A DNA stretch of 64,000 bases from Bacteroides rodentium JCM 16496 (GTDB lineage: Bacteria; Bacteroidota; Bacteroidia; Bacteroidales; Bacteroidaceae), in contig NZ_BAKJ01000017.1 in the NCBI RefSeq assembly GCF_000614125.1, positions 17,612 to 81,611 of the forward strand. Direction: 5' to 3'. The notes below the pieces were generated by a model, which saw only the letters and a list, made by a program, of their open reading frames with translations, searched no databases and was not told the DNA's origin. Made by a program: the position numbers and the translations under genes. Position 1 is the stretch's first letter. Every line of letters begins with the position of its first letter. Positions 63,952 through 64,000 of this stretch are shown in pieces.

Positions 63952-64000
63952 ATGACTACTTACGATACCCTTTTAACCCTAGCCCGTTTGATTCTTCCTA
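63952..64000 (+). CDS. Start of a probable ISAon1-type transposase (cut by window edge)
   Basis: Sixteen codons, MTTYDTLLTLARLILP, follow a -7 box (TATCTTTG at 63932-63939). The opening is like the N-terminal region of ISAon1-family transposases found in Bacteroides, but this rests on memory of the family and on only 16 residues. If right, the left end of the insertion sequence lies in the 63813-63951 stretch. Confidence 0.35.
   Translation, partial: MTTYDTLLTLARLILP

Overview
The window is chromosomal DNA of a gut Bacteroides (Bacteroidales). The evidence is the many promoters with the Bacteroidales -7 box TAnnTTTG, a 286-codon RpoD, Bacteroidales-type families (DUF4783, DUF4494, DUF3127, DUF4348, clostripain-type lipoproteins), weak Shine-Dalgarno sites, and intergenic long-arm hairpins. 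The species cannot be fixed from the sequence alone. The content is mostly core metabolism and housekeeping. There is no prophage, CRISPR array or conjugative element, and only the beginning of a probable insertion sequence at the right edge.

Layout. 1-3.9 kb: an ECF sigma factor, an anti-sigma/outer-membrane-barrel fusion, two exported proteins, and two tandem membrane-anchored paralogs. 4-5.8 kb: nadC, a DUF4783 gene and rlmH. 5.8-6.8 kb: a gene-free stretch with a 38-bp-armed inverted repeat and a decayed coding remnant. 6.8-9.6 kb: a MarR regulator and a CoA-disulfide-reductase-like flavoprotein fused to rhodanese, TusA and DsrE domains. 9.8-14.3 kb: a clostripain-family lipoprotein, rpoD and htrA. 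14.6-18.4 kb: a probable muropeptide-degrading operon (NlpC/P60 peptidase, dipeptide epimerase, transglutaminase-like lipoprotein), then rnpB and a YihY/BrkB gene. 20.5-21.6 kb: nitroreductase and riboflavin synthase. 22-26.8 kb: the phosphate locus phoU-pstB-pstA-pstC with divergent pstS. 26.8-34.6 kb: glnS, TPR, DedA, tpx, HdeD-like, DUF4494, YggS and DHOD-like genes. 34.8-48.3 kb: a sugar-nucleotide dehydratase, phoH, folC, ridA, a pseudo-protease/TPR protein, rlmB, recN, coaBC, a 3'-5' exonuclease, dnaN and DUF3127. 48.5-55.9 kb: a membrane protein, an MBL hydrolase, murB, DUF4348, and the threonine-to-glycine pair tdh/kbl with ferritin. 56-63.3 kb: lysA, lysC, ftsE, hisIE-hisF-hisA-hisH and purU. 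Then tRNA-Asp and the edge IS.

Three things stand out. (1) The pst locus carries two separate arrays of exact 22-bp period, one upstream of phoU and one upstream of pstS. It also carries direct repeats TGTTACA-4 nt-TGTTACA with the geometry of a Pho box, and its PstC has a PstS-like segment inserted after the first membrane helix. (2) Thirteen genes are each broken by a single indel: eleven fit a one-base loss and two fit a one-base gain. The broken genes include rpoD, murB, lysC and folC, so the likeliest reading is consensus error rather than gene decay; the affected genes are annotated here over their full span. (3) The second gene matches the dual-membrane-spanning anti-sigma factor architecture known in Bacteroides.
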